In this document: in pieces, positions 42,426-51,088 of the stretch | Numbering within the stretch: the first letter of the stretch is position 1 | How the letters are laid out: the number at the start of each line of letters is the position of its first letter | Assembly: GCA_903772945.1 (NCBI GenBank) | Contig: CAICTM010000724.1 | Span: forward strand, 1-51,088 | Source: Seminavis robusta | Taxonomy: Eukaryota; Bacillariophyta; Bacillariophyceae; Naviculales; Naviculaceae | DNA: 51,088 nucleotides | Direction of reading: 5' to 3' | Program-made: the position numbers and the translations under genes | The notes under the pieces: generated by a model | Database searches by the model: none | What the model was told of the DNA's origin: nothing | The model's input: the letters and a program-made list of their open reading frames with translations, nothing else

Positions 42426-43331
42426 GGAACGAGATTTTTAAACTACTAAAGCCAGCACTATAGTGAGGACAATACTTGGCTGAATTTGAGACCAAGCAGC
42501 CCAGCCAATGCCGAAGGATTTGAAAATTTCCGCCAGGGTACAGATCTACGTGCCATACCATACAGTGCCAAGTGCCACCAAGCTTCTATTATGATAATGT
42601 ACCAGGAGGAAGACAGGTTTAGAAGGGTAGTTGCGGTAAATATAGGGTTAAAGTTAAATTTTTTACTCGCATGTAATTTACCGCAACTACCTAAACTCCA
42701 AATTGGCCTTGCAGAGCAGAGCACGGAATCAGGACCAAAAACTCAAATTTCTGCTGTCCTTGGGTGTTGTGGTATTGTACTAGTACGCTGTACGGTACAG
42801 CCGTAGCAGTGTGTCTCCCAACAGCGAAATGGTGATTTCTTGGGCCTCTTGAGGTGAATAAATAATTCGCCCAAGTCCAAACTCTTAATTGATTTCATGG
42901 ATACCGGTACTTACGGAGGGACCTACGTGGCACTATTGCCAGCTGAACCATTACATAGCTTACGTACGTACTGTACTAGTAGCAGTGTGGTACCGGTACC
43001 CGGTGTGGTACTGGTAGCCACGTGTACCTGTACAATTCTAGCTGATGTTGGCCACGCATGTACGTATGAAAAACATAAAAACACAGAAAGATAAACAGAA
43101 AGGGTCACTAACTAAAAGGATCGTGTAAGTTCAAGTATTTAACAAGAAACAAGATGATTAATTCCGCTTGGTTTTCTTTTCAGTCCAATGCATGTGGAGG
43201 ATAGTTGCAAGTGGTTTTACCACAAACGGCCACAAAACTCTGATGTTTCATCGTGCTGCCGACCCGCTTTGCGACTCCACTCCCCACTCCACAATCAAGT
43301 GAAAGTGTTACAAAAGCTGTGACAAACCAAT
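42426..43331. other. Divergent intergenic region with hairpin and ACCGGT words
   Basis: Holds an 80-bp foldback (separate entry) and clustered GGTACCGGTACC-like words at 42903-43015. No gene was recognised. Confidence 0.45.
42617..42696. repeat. Short foldback, arms ggtagttgcggtaaat
   Basis: Left arm gggtagttgcggtaaat (42625-42641) and right arm atttaccgcaactacc (42676-42691) are perfect inverse copies over 16 bases, extended outward by gtttag/ctaaac with a small bulge. The AT-rich loop is about 34 bases. It may be a small MITE remnant; there is no coding capacity. Confidence 0.75.
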
Positions 43332-44363
43332 ATGAACGACCCGCAATGCAACAATGCCACCCAACGATCCAAGTCAAGCAAATGGAGATTATTGGCAAGG
43401 ACAACCCTTTTGTTCTTCCTTTCTCTGGTGCCGATGATCGTTTTCGTCGTGCTCACACAAGAGGGCGATGGTACATGGAAGGACTTTAAAAGCAGCCGAT
43501 GTGACGAATACTGTGAAAACAGTCACCAGTGCGATCATGAGATGGAAGAACGCCCAACAGTGCAGCAACCTGTCAACGCATGGACAAGTATGATGTATAT
43601 TTGGGCAGGCCTTTGGCCCATCGTTGCCATCCGAGCTGATATGGGCACAATGGTATTTCTTGCCGCGAGTAGTTATCTTGCAATTGGCAGCTTTTTCTTC
43701 CATGCCTCCCTTGTCACGTTTTGGCAGACAGTCGACATTGCCGGAATGTACACACTCTTTGCAGCCTTGGTCGGTCACGGCATGCATACACTGACTGGTC
43801 TCTGCTGGCGCTGGATAGCGATACCTGTTGTTGCCATGGCTATCCTTCCACTATTCTTTAAGGACGATATGGAAGAAGTGGGTATAGGATCTACCAAAAT
43901 AGGCATGGGATTTTTATCTCTGATATGTCTGTTATCGGCAATCCATCTTGGGGCGCGAATCCGGCAGAAGATTAAGAGGCCCAACCCCCAACCCCGTCAG
44001 GAAAGGTCCAAGGGGCTTGATATAATCTTGCTGACTGCATGGATCCTTCTACCAGGCGTTCTCTTTGTTGCAGGTTTCGTTCTCCGACGGCTCGACCAGT
44101 CAAAGGATTGGTGTGATCCTGACGCTTTCTTTCAGGGCCACGGCTTTTGGCACTGCGCAACGGCGCTTGCCTCCCTGGTGCTCTGGTTATTCTTTGATAG
44201 CGCGAATCCACAGAATGACCTAAAAGGGGCTACGGATGAGCATTATGGCAAGGGTTTCAACACGGAATGCGACGATTTGTCGGAAACTGCCAAGAGTGTT
44301 GAAGCTGCTGGAGAGGACAGCGAAGGGGGATTCGCGTGCGCGAGCGAAGAATACAGCGCATGA
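43332..44363 (+). CDS. CREST-superfamily membrane hydrolase-like protein (alkaline ceramidase/PGAP3-related)
   Basis: 343 residues, single exon, with about seven membrane spans. Key residues follow the CREST pattern (alkaline ceramidase, PAQR receptors, PGAP3/Per1): a lumenal Cys-rich start (DEYCENSHQCDHEMEERPTV), QQPVNAWTSMMYIWAG, then GSFFFHASLVTFWQTVDIAG, giving Ser and His in span 2-3 and the metal-binding Asp, and near the end QGHGFWHCATALASL with the paired His. These Ser/His/Asp/His-x-x-x-His residues coordinate zinc in the family, so hydrolysis of a lipid amide or ester is plausible; the substrate is not determined. A 25-residue basic loop (RIRQKIKRPNPQPRQERSKG) separates spans 5 and 6, and the C-terminal tail is acidic and disordered. 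The ATG used gives a short polar leader ahead of span 1. Confidence 0.8.
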   Translation: MNDPQCNNATQRSKSSKWRLLARTTLLFFLSLVPMIVFVVLTQEGDGTWKDFKSSRCDEYCENSHQCDHEMEERPTVQQPVNAWTSMMYIWAGLWPIVAIRADMGTMVFLAASSYLAIGSFFFHASLVTFWQTVDIAGMYTLFAALVGHGMHTLTGLCWRWIAIPVVAMAILPLFFKDDMEEVGIGSTKIGMGFLSLICLLSAIHLGARIRQKIKRPNPQPRQERSKGLDIILLTAWILLPGVLFVAGFVLRRLDQSKDWCDPDAFFQGHGFWHCATALASLVLWLFFDSANPQNDLKGATDEHYGKGFNTECDDLSETAKSVEAAGEDSEGGFACASEEYSA

Positions 44364-44406
44364 AATGTTGGCTGCAAGAACGAAACCAGGTACCGGTACA
44401 TGTACC

Positions 44407-44826
44407 GGTACGGATGAAACATACCGGTAAGCCAGAGATGGTATTACGAGGTGCGTGGGTTTGGCTCAAGCCTATGAGCTGGTACGTAGTTGTCGTGTGT
44501 CAACTATAACACTTAGCTGTCGCCAATTCCTTCATCATCCCCTTCTGATGACGATTCATAACTGTACTCACTGTCATTGTCGTCATCATCTTGCGAATCC
44601 GTCTCGTACTCGCCAGTTTCATATTCCGAAGGGGGGGATGCTTCTTCTTCCGAAGATGACTCTTAAGTATCCACCAGAAGCGTCTTTCGTTCGTGATCGG
44701 TCACCTGTAACGTCTCTTTTTGATCATCACCAAGTGCAAGTTCACCGATCTTCACCGCAAGGTCAGGTTGATTATACTTTTCTTGGACACTGTTGACTAT
44801 TTTGGCCATGTATCGGTTGCAGATCT
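44407..44826 (-). pseudogene. Decayed tandem copy of the 3' end of the Ser/Arg-rich coiled-coil gene
   Basis: This stretch parallels 44847-45250 almost base for base, beginning at gtacggatgaaac and ending at gttgcagatct. The first copy has its own indels (an in-frame loss in the acidic tail, a six-g run near 44632, tca turned to taa in one frame) and ends abruptly where the true gene continues into coding sequence. It carries the acidic DSEYSYES-like tail but no complete gene. It arose by tandem duplication of about 0.42 kb, covering the last 105 or so codons plus 3' flank. Confidence 0.85.
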
Positions 44827-44933
44827 AGGTCATGACATGTTCATGGTACGGATGAAACATCAGCCAGAGATGGTAGTACGAGGTGGCTCAAGCCTATGAG
44901 CTGCTACATAGTTTTCTTTGTCAATTATAACAC

Positions 44934-47393
44934 TTAGCTGTCGCCAATTCCTTCATCATCAGCTTCTGATGATGATTCGTAACTGTACTCACTATCATCC
45001 TCGTCATCATCGTGCGAATCCGTCTCGTACTCGCCAGACGAGCTTTCATATTCCGAGGAGGATTCTGCTTCTTCGGAAGTTGAGTCTTCAGTATCCACCA
45101 GAAGCGTCTTCCGTTCGTGATCGGTCATCTGTAATGTCTCTTTTTGATCATCACCAAGTGCAAGTTCACCGATCTTCACCACAAGGTCAGGTTGATCACA
45201 CTTTTCTTGAACACTGTTGACTATTTTGGCCATGTATCGGTTGCAGATCTCATAAATACTCCGTTCATATTCAATTGCAATGGTCCTCTGGTGAATCTTT
45301 TGGGCTCGAAGCCGGAGATTTTCTTCAAAATGAGGCAAGTTTTTGACCAATGCCTTGTGTTTGGTGACTTCAGCCTGGTGAATGTTCTCAATCTTTTTGT
45401 AAAGTGCAAAGGTCTCTTGATGCGCCTTTTCCAATGCCACAGTGTCTTGGTGCAGGGCAAAGATTGCTTGTTTGGCGTGCATGTTTTGTTCCTTCAACGC
45501 CTTTTGTTCCATTTGCAGCAACTTCAAGACGTCCTTATTGGATGTGATTGTCGAATGTGATTGTCGAATTGTTTCCACTTCCTCCCTTTCTGCTGCCTGC
45601 ACATCCCGCAATTGTTGCTGGAGTCGGACCATTCTAAGTCCTTGCGCCTTGATACCTTCCCGTTCCTGGGTGCAATCCAGAAACCTCTCCGGCTCGTCTT
45701 GCAGGTAGAGCTTGGATTTTGACTTGATCCTTGCCATCATGTTTCGTTTGCGACTATTCGGTGACGATGTACCCTTACTGTTCATGGATCTTGATCGAGT
45801 TCGACGGATGGGTTCAACGCCCGACGAAGACCGTCCGTTCCTACTAGAACTTGTTTGTGGTCGAGGAGACCTTGATGATCGACGATTGTTGTTAGAAGAA
45901 GTTGTCTTGTCGGCATGTCTCCTTGCAGCAGACGACCGATCTTTGTTGTTGTTGTTGTTGTTGTTGTTGTTGGACATTGCAGAAGACGATGAGTTTGGTG
46001 CATTGCCGGAACGATGGCTTCGCGTTCGACGTCGGCGACGGCTTTCATCATTTTCGGCTCCTTCCCGCCGCTTTCTTAGCTTTCTTTCTTCGTATCGTTT
46101 GCGACGCCGTCTGCGTGCTTCCTCTTCGGTTTCCTTTCTCTGTTCAGTGGTGGATGGATCGTGATTATCGTTGTCGCGTCCATCCGTATTCTTCTCGTTG
46201 GACTTGATACTTTCGGGAACCAACAAAGATGATGGAGTTTCCAGTCCTTTATCTGCAGCGTCACGGTTGTCCTTGGCAGCACTACTACTCTCGGCAACGG
46301 AAGACGATTTGTTGGCTGCATTGGTATCCTTTTGTTGTTGTTCTTCTGCGATTGTAACCGGCCTGGATTGGCGATTGCTGCTGTCTCGGACTCGTGAACT
46401 GCCACCTGTAGTTCTGGAAGACCTTGTACTACGACGACCGCTTCGTCGCCGATCCTCCGAGCGGTCATTGTTGGAAGAGGAAGAATCTCTGTTGTTGGAA
46501 GTCCTGGTTCGTCTTGAGGATGATGAGGAAGATTCAGGTTCTCTGGGACGTCTAGACCGCCGTGTTGTCGTTTCTACATGTATGTCTCTTCCACCACCAC
46601 CATGTCGCTGCTGTTTGTCGAGAGACCGTTGTTTCCTCATTTGTCTCAGTTTGTGTTTGGAAGCAACCAGTGGATCCTGTTTCTTGGTATCTTCATCGTG
46701 GACAACGGTAAGGCGACGCTGCGACATGGTTTTGATGAATTGTTGTTCAATAGCCTCTTCTTCATCATCTTCAATCAGTGCCATGAGATTGCGTCGCGAC
46801 ATGACCTTGTTGGCATCGCTGACTCGACCGACAGCCTCTTTGCTGTCTTGAATAAAAGCAAATGTGGCATTGATCTCATTTTCGATTTTTTCCAGTTCCG
46901 ATTCATATGTGCTCTTATTGTTGGTGCTGTTGTTTCTCTTGTGGTCCACTTCATCAAATACCTCGTTGATTTGTTGAGAGACCTTTTCCAATTCTTGCTG
47001 GTAGGAACCATCGGTAGGAGTACTACTAGTAGTAGATTGTCCTGTTGTCTTTTCGCTCTTCAAGAGGACCAGAGACTTGGAGCGTTGACCATCACTCACG
47101 GTGGATCGTCGAGGCGATCTCTGCCGACCTCGGTCTCCTCTTCCTTGTGAACGTGAACTCTTTGTACTACTACTACTAGTACTTCTCTTGGTAGCTCCTG
47201 CCTTGGTATCCACCGCCTTCTCCGACTCCTTCACAGGACTGCTTCTACATATATTAGCATTCGCTGGGGCCACATCAACCGGCACAGCGATTCCTTCGCT
47301 CGTTTCTTTCTCCAACAATTCTGGCATCCCTTCTGCTTCAGCCACATCATGGTTACTCTCGTTATAAAGACTCTCAACGGGTGGATCCATCAT
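44934..47393 (-). CDS. Large Ser/Arg-rich coiled-coil protein with acidic tail
   Basis: 819 residues from the ATG at 47393 (MMDPPVESLYNESNHDVAEA); the second Met is equally possible, and an upstream in-frame ATG at 47465 would add 24 odd residues. The N-terminal half is disordered and rich in Ser, Arg and Asn, including RS/SR-type runs (RRRSGRRSTRSSRTTGG) and a nine-Asn run. Two Glu/Ile helical blocks occur, QQELEKVSQQINEVFDEVDH and ESELEKIENEINATFAFIQD. From about residue 590 a long coiled coil follows (GLRMVRLQQQLRDVQAAERE, MEQKALKEQNMHAKQAIFAL, HFEENLRLRAQKIHQRTIAI). The end is an extremely acidic Ser/Glu/Asp/Tyr tail. The composition suggests a nuclear or cytoskeletal scaffold, possibly phosphorylated; RS runs raise a splicing-factor possibility, but no RNA-binding domain is present. 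No family was recognised. Confidence 0.75.
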   Translation of the reverse strand: MMDPPVESLYNESNHDVAEAEGMPELLEKETSEGIAVPVDVAPANANICRSSPVKESEKAVDTKAGATKRSTSSSSTKSSRSQGRGDRGRQRSPRRSTVSDGQRSKSLVLLKSEKTTGQSTTSSTPTDGSYQQELEKVSQQINEVFDEVDHKRNNSTNNKSTYESELEKIENEINATFAFIQDSKEAVGRVSDANKVMSRRNLMALIEDDEEEAIEQQFIKTMSQRRLTVVHDEDTKKQDPLVASKHKLRQMRKQRSLDKQQRHGGGGRDIHVETTTRRSRRPREPESSSSSSRRTRTSNNRDSSSSNNDRSEDRRRSGRRSTRSSRTTGGSSRVRDSSNRQSRPVTIAEEQQQKDTNAANKSSSVAESSSAAKDNRDAADKGLETPSSLLVPESIKSNEKNTDGRDNDNHDPSTTEQRKETEEEARRRRRKRYEERKLRKRREGAENDESRRRRRTRSHRSGNAPNSSSSAMSNNNNNNNNNKDRSSAARRHADKTTSSNNNRRSSRSPRPQTSSSRNGRSSSGVEPIRRTRSRSMNSKGTSSPNSRKRNMMARIKSKSKLYLQDEPERFLDCTQEREGIKAQGLRMVRLQQQLRDVQAAEREEVETIRQSHSTITSNKDVLKLLQMEQKALKEQNMHAKQAIFALHQDTVALEKAHQETFALYKKIENIHQAEVTKHKALVKNLPHFEENLRLRAQKIHQRTIAIEYERSIYEICNRYMAKIVNSVQEKCDQPDLVVKIGELALGDDQKETLQMTDHERKTLLVDTEDSTSEEAESSSEYESSSGEYETDSHDDDEDDSEYSYESSSEADDEGIGDS

Positions 47394-47830
47394 GGTGTGC
47401 GGTGTTGAGCTGCTGCTTCGCCAACCATGTCCGCGATACCTACAATACGTAGCACCACAGAGCACAACCTTGCAAGCATGGTTTGGCTTCTTGCTGGATC
47501 TTGCAACTGGATCTTTCGCGCAAATCTTTTTGCTTCCTCTGAAGCATTAATTAAAAGCGGACATGATTCCATGCCTGCGTTAATTAACACCTGCTCGTAC
47601 TCCGAAACCGGCGTTCTGCGCACTGCGCACCGCCGTCCGTTGGCCTGCTCCCTCTTGACCGTTTCATATTTTGGGTGCGAAAGCTGTATTGCTGCAGTAT
47701 CACAGAAGATATCGAAGGCCCACCCACTTGCTCGTCTAACATGCAGTGGGTGCGTTCCCGTTGCTGATGGTAGCTATCCAGTGCACTCTCTCACACACAA
47801 CTCTCACTTTATCCATCTTGCCAATGGAAC

Positions 47831-49279
47831 ATGGGCAACTGCGTGAACCGAACAGGCCCACACCATTGGAGTGGTACGGGTGGTCTTGAATTACAAGTTG
47901 CTGCTGTCAAGGAAGCACAAAAGGAGATTCGTGTCGCACAGCAAGAAATCCAAGATGCAGAAAAGGGCCTTCTCGAGGAAACCGACCAAGAACGCAAGGA
48001 AATTTATCGCGCCAAACTTCGTCGGGCCCAACATCAACGAGAAGCTGCCCAGGATCTGTTGCATCGTCATTTGCGAATGGCCAATGCACGAGACATGATC
48101 CAGCTGATTGAAGAATCGGTCAACGTGCAAAGGAGAGAAATCGAGTCTTTGGAACAAGATCTCGCAAACCAACAAGCAGCAGAAATACCTGACAAAGAAC
48201 GACAAGAAACAATAGTCAAGACTCTAAACCAAAAGAAGATGGAGCTATCCAACAATGTCAAACGACAACAGCAGTTCTACAGCGTGGTGCACGAAAATCT
48301 ACACGTGCAAGCGAAGATCGGTGCCAGGGTGGATGACACTCCCAATGATACTACTACAACACACGGTGACAATGATGTGCTGGCTACAAACGATCAGAAG
48401 ACGACACAGGCACAAACAAAGCACGAAACACAAAGGTATACATCCACTGACAATAGAGATCAGGAAGAGTTTCACAACACTGAACCAAACCCTGACCAAC
48501 GAGAATCCCCAGATATCAGCATAGCTGACAAACAACGTGTCAAGGACGATCACGACTTGCGAGCTCGGGTGGCCGAGTATCATGGATTCTCCGAAAGGGA
48601 AACTGAGTCAAAGATCGTTTTAGCTCGGTGCTGCGTGACACAGGTGGTAGGAGACGAAGATCAAGTCCTCATGACGCACCTAATACCTAGGGGATCGCGC
48701 ACTCCCATCCTGGAGTTTTTGGGAATCAATAATCTACCAAATGGAATTGACAACTTTGGCAATCTCATTCTGCTGGTCAAGAACATCAAACTGGCTTATG
48801 ATGCTCAGAGACTATGCTTCGTCATGAATTCTGCAGAAGAAGACCCGGCATCTATTGTCCTGAAGATACTCGACCCACTGCTGGAAAAAGAACCTATCTA
48901 CGATGGAGCCACTGCGACTATTGGGATGTTTGACGGTAGTCCATTATTGTTTGATGAACGGAAAGTACCACTCACTCGGGTCTTGTCGATGCATGCTAGG
49001 CTGGCATATTCCGGTGCCAAGGACAAGAAATGGATCCCAAAAGATGCCGTTCTGCCAGAAGAGTTCGGGTCTCCTCTTGCAAACGATACAATTGTGGTCA
49101 TGTCATCAAAGTCGAGACGAGGGAGGCAAAAACGACGCAAGGGAAAGCGCGACAAGGACTGTCATCAATTTGAAACCGTCGAAGCCGTTCCATCGTCTAA
49201 AATGGTTAGGGAAAGACGGAAAAGGGCATCCTTCAAGAGTCTGACCACCAGCAGAGAGTTTACCGATCTATTGTTTTGA
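47831..49279 (+). CDS. HNH-like protein with N-terminal acylation motif
   Basis: 482 residues, single exon. It opens MGNCVNRTG: Gly2 with Cys4 is the classical dual myristoyl/palmitoyl signal. A long coiled coil follows (AAVKEAQKEIRVAQQEIQDA through NQQAAEIPDKERQETIVKTL), then a disordered Thr/Asp/Gln linker. The C-terminal part resembles the HNH_2-type domain of stramenopile proteins: ARCCVTQVVGDEDQVLMTHL with the first His, IPRGS, FLGINNLPNGIDNFGNLILL with the Asn, then VKNIKLAYDAQRLCFVM. The position of the last metal His is Lys here (KNIKLAYD), so nuclease activity may be lost. The tail is very basic (RRGRQKRRKGKRDKD) and could bind nucleic acid or acidic lipid. It lies divergent from the Ser/Arg-rich gene with about 0.4 kb between them. 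Confidence 0.7.
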   Translation: MGNCVNRTGPHHWSGTGGLELQVAAVKEAQKEIRVAQQEIQDAEKGLLEETDQERKEIYRAKLRRAQHQREAAQDLLHRHLRMANARDMIQLIEESVNVQRREIESLEQDLANQQAAEIPDKERQETIVKTLNQKKMELSNNVKRQQQFYSVVHENLHVQAKIGARVDDTPNDTTTTHGDNDVLATNDQKTTQAQTKHETQRYTSTDNRDQEEFHNTEPNPDQRESPDISIADKQRVKDDHDLRARVAEYHGFSERETESKIVLARCCVTQVVGDEDQVLMTHLIPRGSRTPILEFLGINNLPNGIDNFGNLILLVKNIKLAYDAQRLCFVMNSAEEDPASIVLKILDPLLEKEPIYDGATATIGMFDGSPLLFDERKVPLTRVLSMHARLAYSGAKDKKWIPKDAVLPEEFGSPLANDTIVVMSSKSRRGRQKRRKGKRDKDCHQFETVEAVPSSKMVRERRKRASFKSLTTSREFTDLLF

Positions 49280-49768
49280 CCAAGGCGTATACAACTATGT
49301 AGTTCTACCTTACATGAGGCGACATGTTTTGTTCCTGCTGTGCATTCTGCCGGTGCACGCGTACATGTACCAATTGGCTTTCGACAATCGTCGCAAGCAA
49401 CCTGTTAGTTCTGTGCTATAGTACAGATGTACCGGTCGCCGCCTTCTAAAGGTTACCGATACTTTAGTATCACCCAGGTTAGCATGCAAGAGTTGGTGTA
49501 ACCGGTGGGCGCATCATTCAGCCCTTCCACGTTCCACGGTCCCGGTGGCGACATGTCCCGGTGCATGCGCAGCGCGCTCCGCACCCCCGCCTCGGCTTTC
49601 GTTCGCGTTGACGCTGTAAATAACGGCTAATAAAAGGATCCAACCACAAAGAGACACCGGTCCCCAAACCCCAAAGCACTCTTACGGGTAGACATAATCG
49701 ATCAGCTTATCAGCTTACGCATCCTCATTCCAGTGAATTGTTGCACAAAAAGTAACAGAAGAATCATC
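49280..49768. other. Intergenic, no gene seen
   Basis: 3' flank of the HNH-like gene and leader of the small gene that follows. ATGTACC-type words occur near 49363-49432. No structure was recognised. Confidence 0.4.
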
Positions 49769-50095
49769 ATGCCGTTCGCTGTGTTGTCCTTTAATGCTAC
49801 CGATGGACTCCAACTGGCCCGCTTTGTGCTCAGTTGTCCTGATACCCTCAAAGCTCATTTGGAAGATGCGCTGTGCGTTGAGTTCCCAGAAGATGCCGAA
49901 GACGACGAACCGCAAGAGGAGTTCTATTGCATTTGGAAAGGCAATGACTGCGTCCTAAGCAAGGGATACTACCTGGAGGTTCACGATTTATTGAACAAGA
50001 TCGAAATGAATGGCTGGAAGATAGACCAATTCAGTACCTCGTTGACAGGGAGTGGTGTCCAGTGTCAAACTTATGTCTTTCAGCAGCAGATCTAG
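49769..50095 (+). CDS. Small hypothetical protein
   Basis: 108 residues from the ATG at 49769 (MPFAVLSFNATDGLQLARFV), preferred over an in-frame ATG 12 codons upstream because the aatcatc context is better and the extension (CCTKSNRR) is not protein-like. The product is compact and acidic in the middle (FPEDAEDDEPQEE), with possible beta/alpha alternation and a WKG...YYLEVHDLLNKIEMNGW segment. It looks like a complete small domain, but I know no family. No signal peptide or membrane span. Confidence 0.55.
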   Translation: MPFAVLSFNATDGLQLARFVLSCPDTLKAHLEDALCVEFPEDAEDDEPQEEFYCIWKGNDCVLSKGYYLEVHDLLNKIEMNGWKIDQFSTSLTGSGVQCQTYVFQQQI

Positions 50096-50803
50096 GTTGG
50101 CTGCAATACACTGATTGACATAGATTGATAACGGAATCAAGCATTTGGCAAACATGGAAGCGAGAAAAGAGGCGCAGTTCTTGGAGGACTGTTGTCAGGA
50201 GGACTGGCCAAAGGAAAAGAGTTAAATTGGGTCGTCGCTTCGATGAAATTGGGTCTAAAAACACCAGTAAACGTTGCCGGAATTCTGGATGCCTTACCAT
50301 TCTTTATGTTGAGGTTTCACAAATAGCGATCTTTATCTGTTGGTTAGCTAAGGTAGGACCCAGTTTTGCAGTTACGCCGTATCCGCGCCAACAGTACGGT
50401 ACTGGTACGGTAGTCGTGAGGCACTTCGTTTCTTGGTTAGCATCCTGAAGCTGTTATGATACCGTATTCGCTACCAACGACGCATTCGTCAACATCAGAG
50501 GAAGAAAGGATATAGTACAGAAAATTACATTAGTCTAGTGTCCACCTGCGAAGACAGGAAGATCTTCTCAATGAATCCCACAACTTTGGGTAGGATGTTC
50601 TTGCGAACGAAACAACACCACGACAAATAGATGTATTCATGCAACAACATTGACTCAACTCGACTCGACTCAACTTTAACTCCATCGGTCGTGATAATGC
50701 CCATCCCTTGCTACCCTATTGATAGGGTTCAGCTGGCAAGCACTAAGGTATTCCCGGGACTTGGTCCGCCCCTGACATCCCATAGAAAGGTAGATTGTTA
50801 TTG
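50096..50803. other. Intergenic, no gene seen
   Basis: Between the small gene and the partial gene at the window end. It contains a short tract of actcgactcgactcaac (50653-50671). Short conflicting frames only. Confidence 0.4.
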
Positions 50804-51088
50804 TCACCTCGAAAGAGATTCAGCTGCAGCTTCCCGGGAAACTTTGGCCAATTCATCAGTCCATTGCATACCGTCCCACCCAAGTTTGATCATGCGAACA
50901 GCGTTTTTCCTCTTGACTCGAGACACGCTCCTAACACACAGGGATGCCAGATCCTGATTCCGTATCAGGTGTACTGTGGGATACGGGGCTCGATGCATGG
51001 CATTATCCGGTAATGGCTCACCCAACAGTTGATCCTGTTCAAATACAATCCAATCAATTGGGACATATTGCTCTTTGCTGTCATGATG
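50804..51088 (-). CDS. C-terminal end of a hypothetical protein, cut by window edge
   Basis: Reading leftward from the last base, the frame is open for 94 codons to a TGA at 50804-50806. It encodes SKEQYVPIDWIVFEQDQLLG and later RVKRKNAVRMIKLGWDGMQW, ending ELAKVSREAAAESLSR. The uninterrupted frame and balanced composition look like real coding sequence, but the start lies outside the window. No family was recognised. Confidence 0.45.
   Translation of the reverse strand, partial: HHDSKEQYVPIDWIVFEQDQLLGEPLPDNAMHRAPYPTVHLIRNQDLASLCVRSVSRVKRKNAVRMIKLGWDGMQWTDELAKVSREAAAESLSR

Noticed and set aside
44455..45220. Two similar plus-strand frames (each about 100 codons, 'HHRANPSRTRQ'-like) suggesting a tandem small gene family
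   Set aside because: They are antisense shadows of the duplicated acidic tail of the large coiled-coil gene.
45712..46851. Plus-strand frames of 150-226 codons rich in Leu/Ser/Arg
   Set aside because: Complement of Ser/Arg/Glu-rich low-complexity coding sequence of the minus-strand gene.

Overview
The window looks like nuclear DNA of a diatom, probably a raphid pennate (inference). It holds eukaryotic genes with short GT-AG introns (about 56-206 nt), low-complexity Ser/Gln/His/Asn-rich proteins, a secretory leader ending before a Phe as in secondary-plastid precursors, and gene families I associate with diatoms. No prokaryotic operon structure, rRNA, convincing tRNA or CRISPR was seen. About 17 genes or gene remnants are supported, and seven of them need splicing to be read correctly.

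Layout. 1-1562: nothing convincing. 1563-3564: ABC1/ADCK atypical kinase, whose last intron carries a foldback element. 3686-5683 (-): ubiquitin-like-fold hypothetical with an internal duplication and a 13-nt frameshifting deletion. 6666-7865 (-): secreted Cys-rich protein. 8336-8705: MITE. 8797-11674: Mutator-like (MULE) transposon with terminal inverted repeats and three inner 9-bp repeat arrays. 12842-15423 (-): membrane-anchored SGNH/GDSL hydrolase-like protein with a Pro/Val/Thr repeat tail. 16083-18313: large TPR protein. 19139-20212 (-): PH-domain-like protein. 21299-22207 (-): DUF2358-like, probably plastid-targeted protein. 23794-27119: pogo/Tc1-like DNA transposon with TA target duplication and a decayed transposase. 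29414-30862: low-complexity protein with a C-terminal zinc-ribbon-like Cys4 motif. 32742-34548 (-): coiled-coil membrane protein. 35501-36433: CRAL-TRIO-like protein. About 36963-37195 (-): degraded inverted fragment of the neighbouring glycosyltransferase gene. 38331-39650: GT4 glycosyltransferase of bacterial style with a C-terminal membrane anchor. 40209-41276: four-exon small helical protein. 41508-42425 (-): CDIN1 (C15orf41)-like PD-(D/E)xK nuclease. 43332-44363: CREST-superfamily membrane hydrolase-like protein. 44407-44826: decayed tandem copy of the 3' end of the next gene. 44934-47393 (-): large Ser/Arg-rich coiled-coil protein. 47831-49279: HNH-like protein with an N-terminal MGNC acylation motif. 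49769-50095: small hypothetical. 50804-51088 (-): C-terminal end of a gene running off the window.

The genes do not form a pathway; this is ordinary eukaryotic gene order interrupted by mobile DNA. The most notable content is the two complete TIR-bounded transposons, the MITE and foldbacks, the 9-bp palindromic arrays just inside the MULE ends, local gene-fragment duplications, and several degenerate or unusual domain combinations. All functional names rest on reading motifs by eye; no database search was possible.
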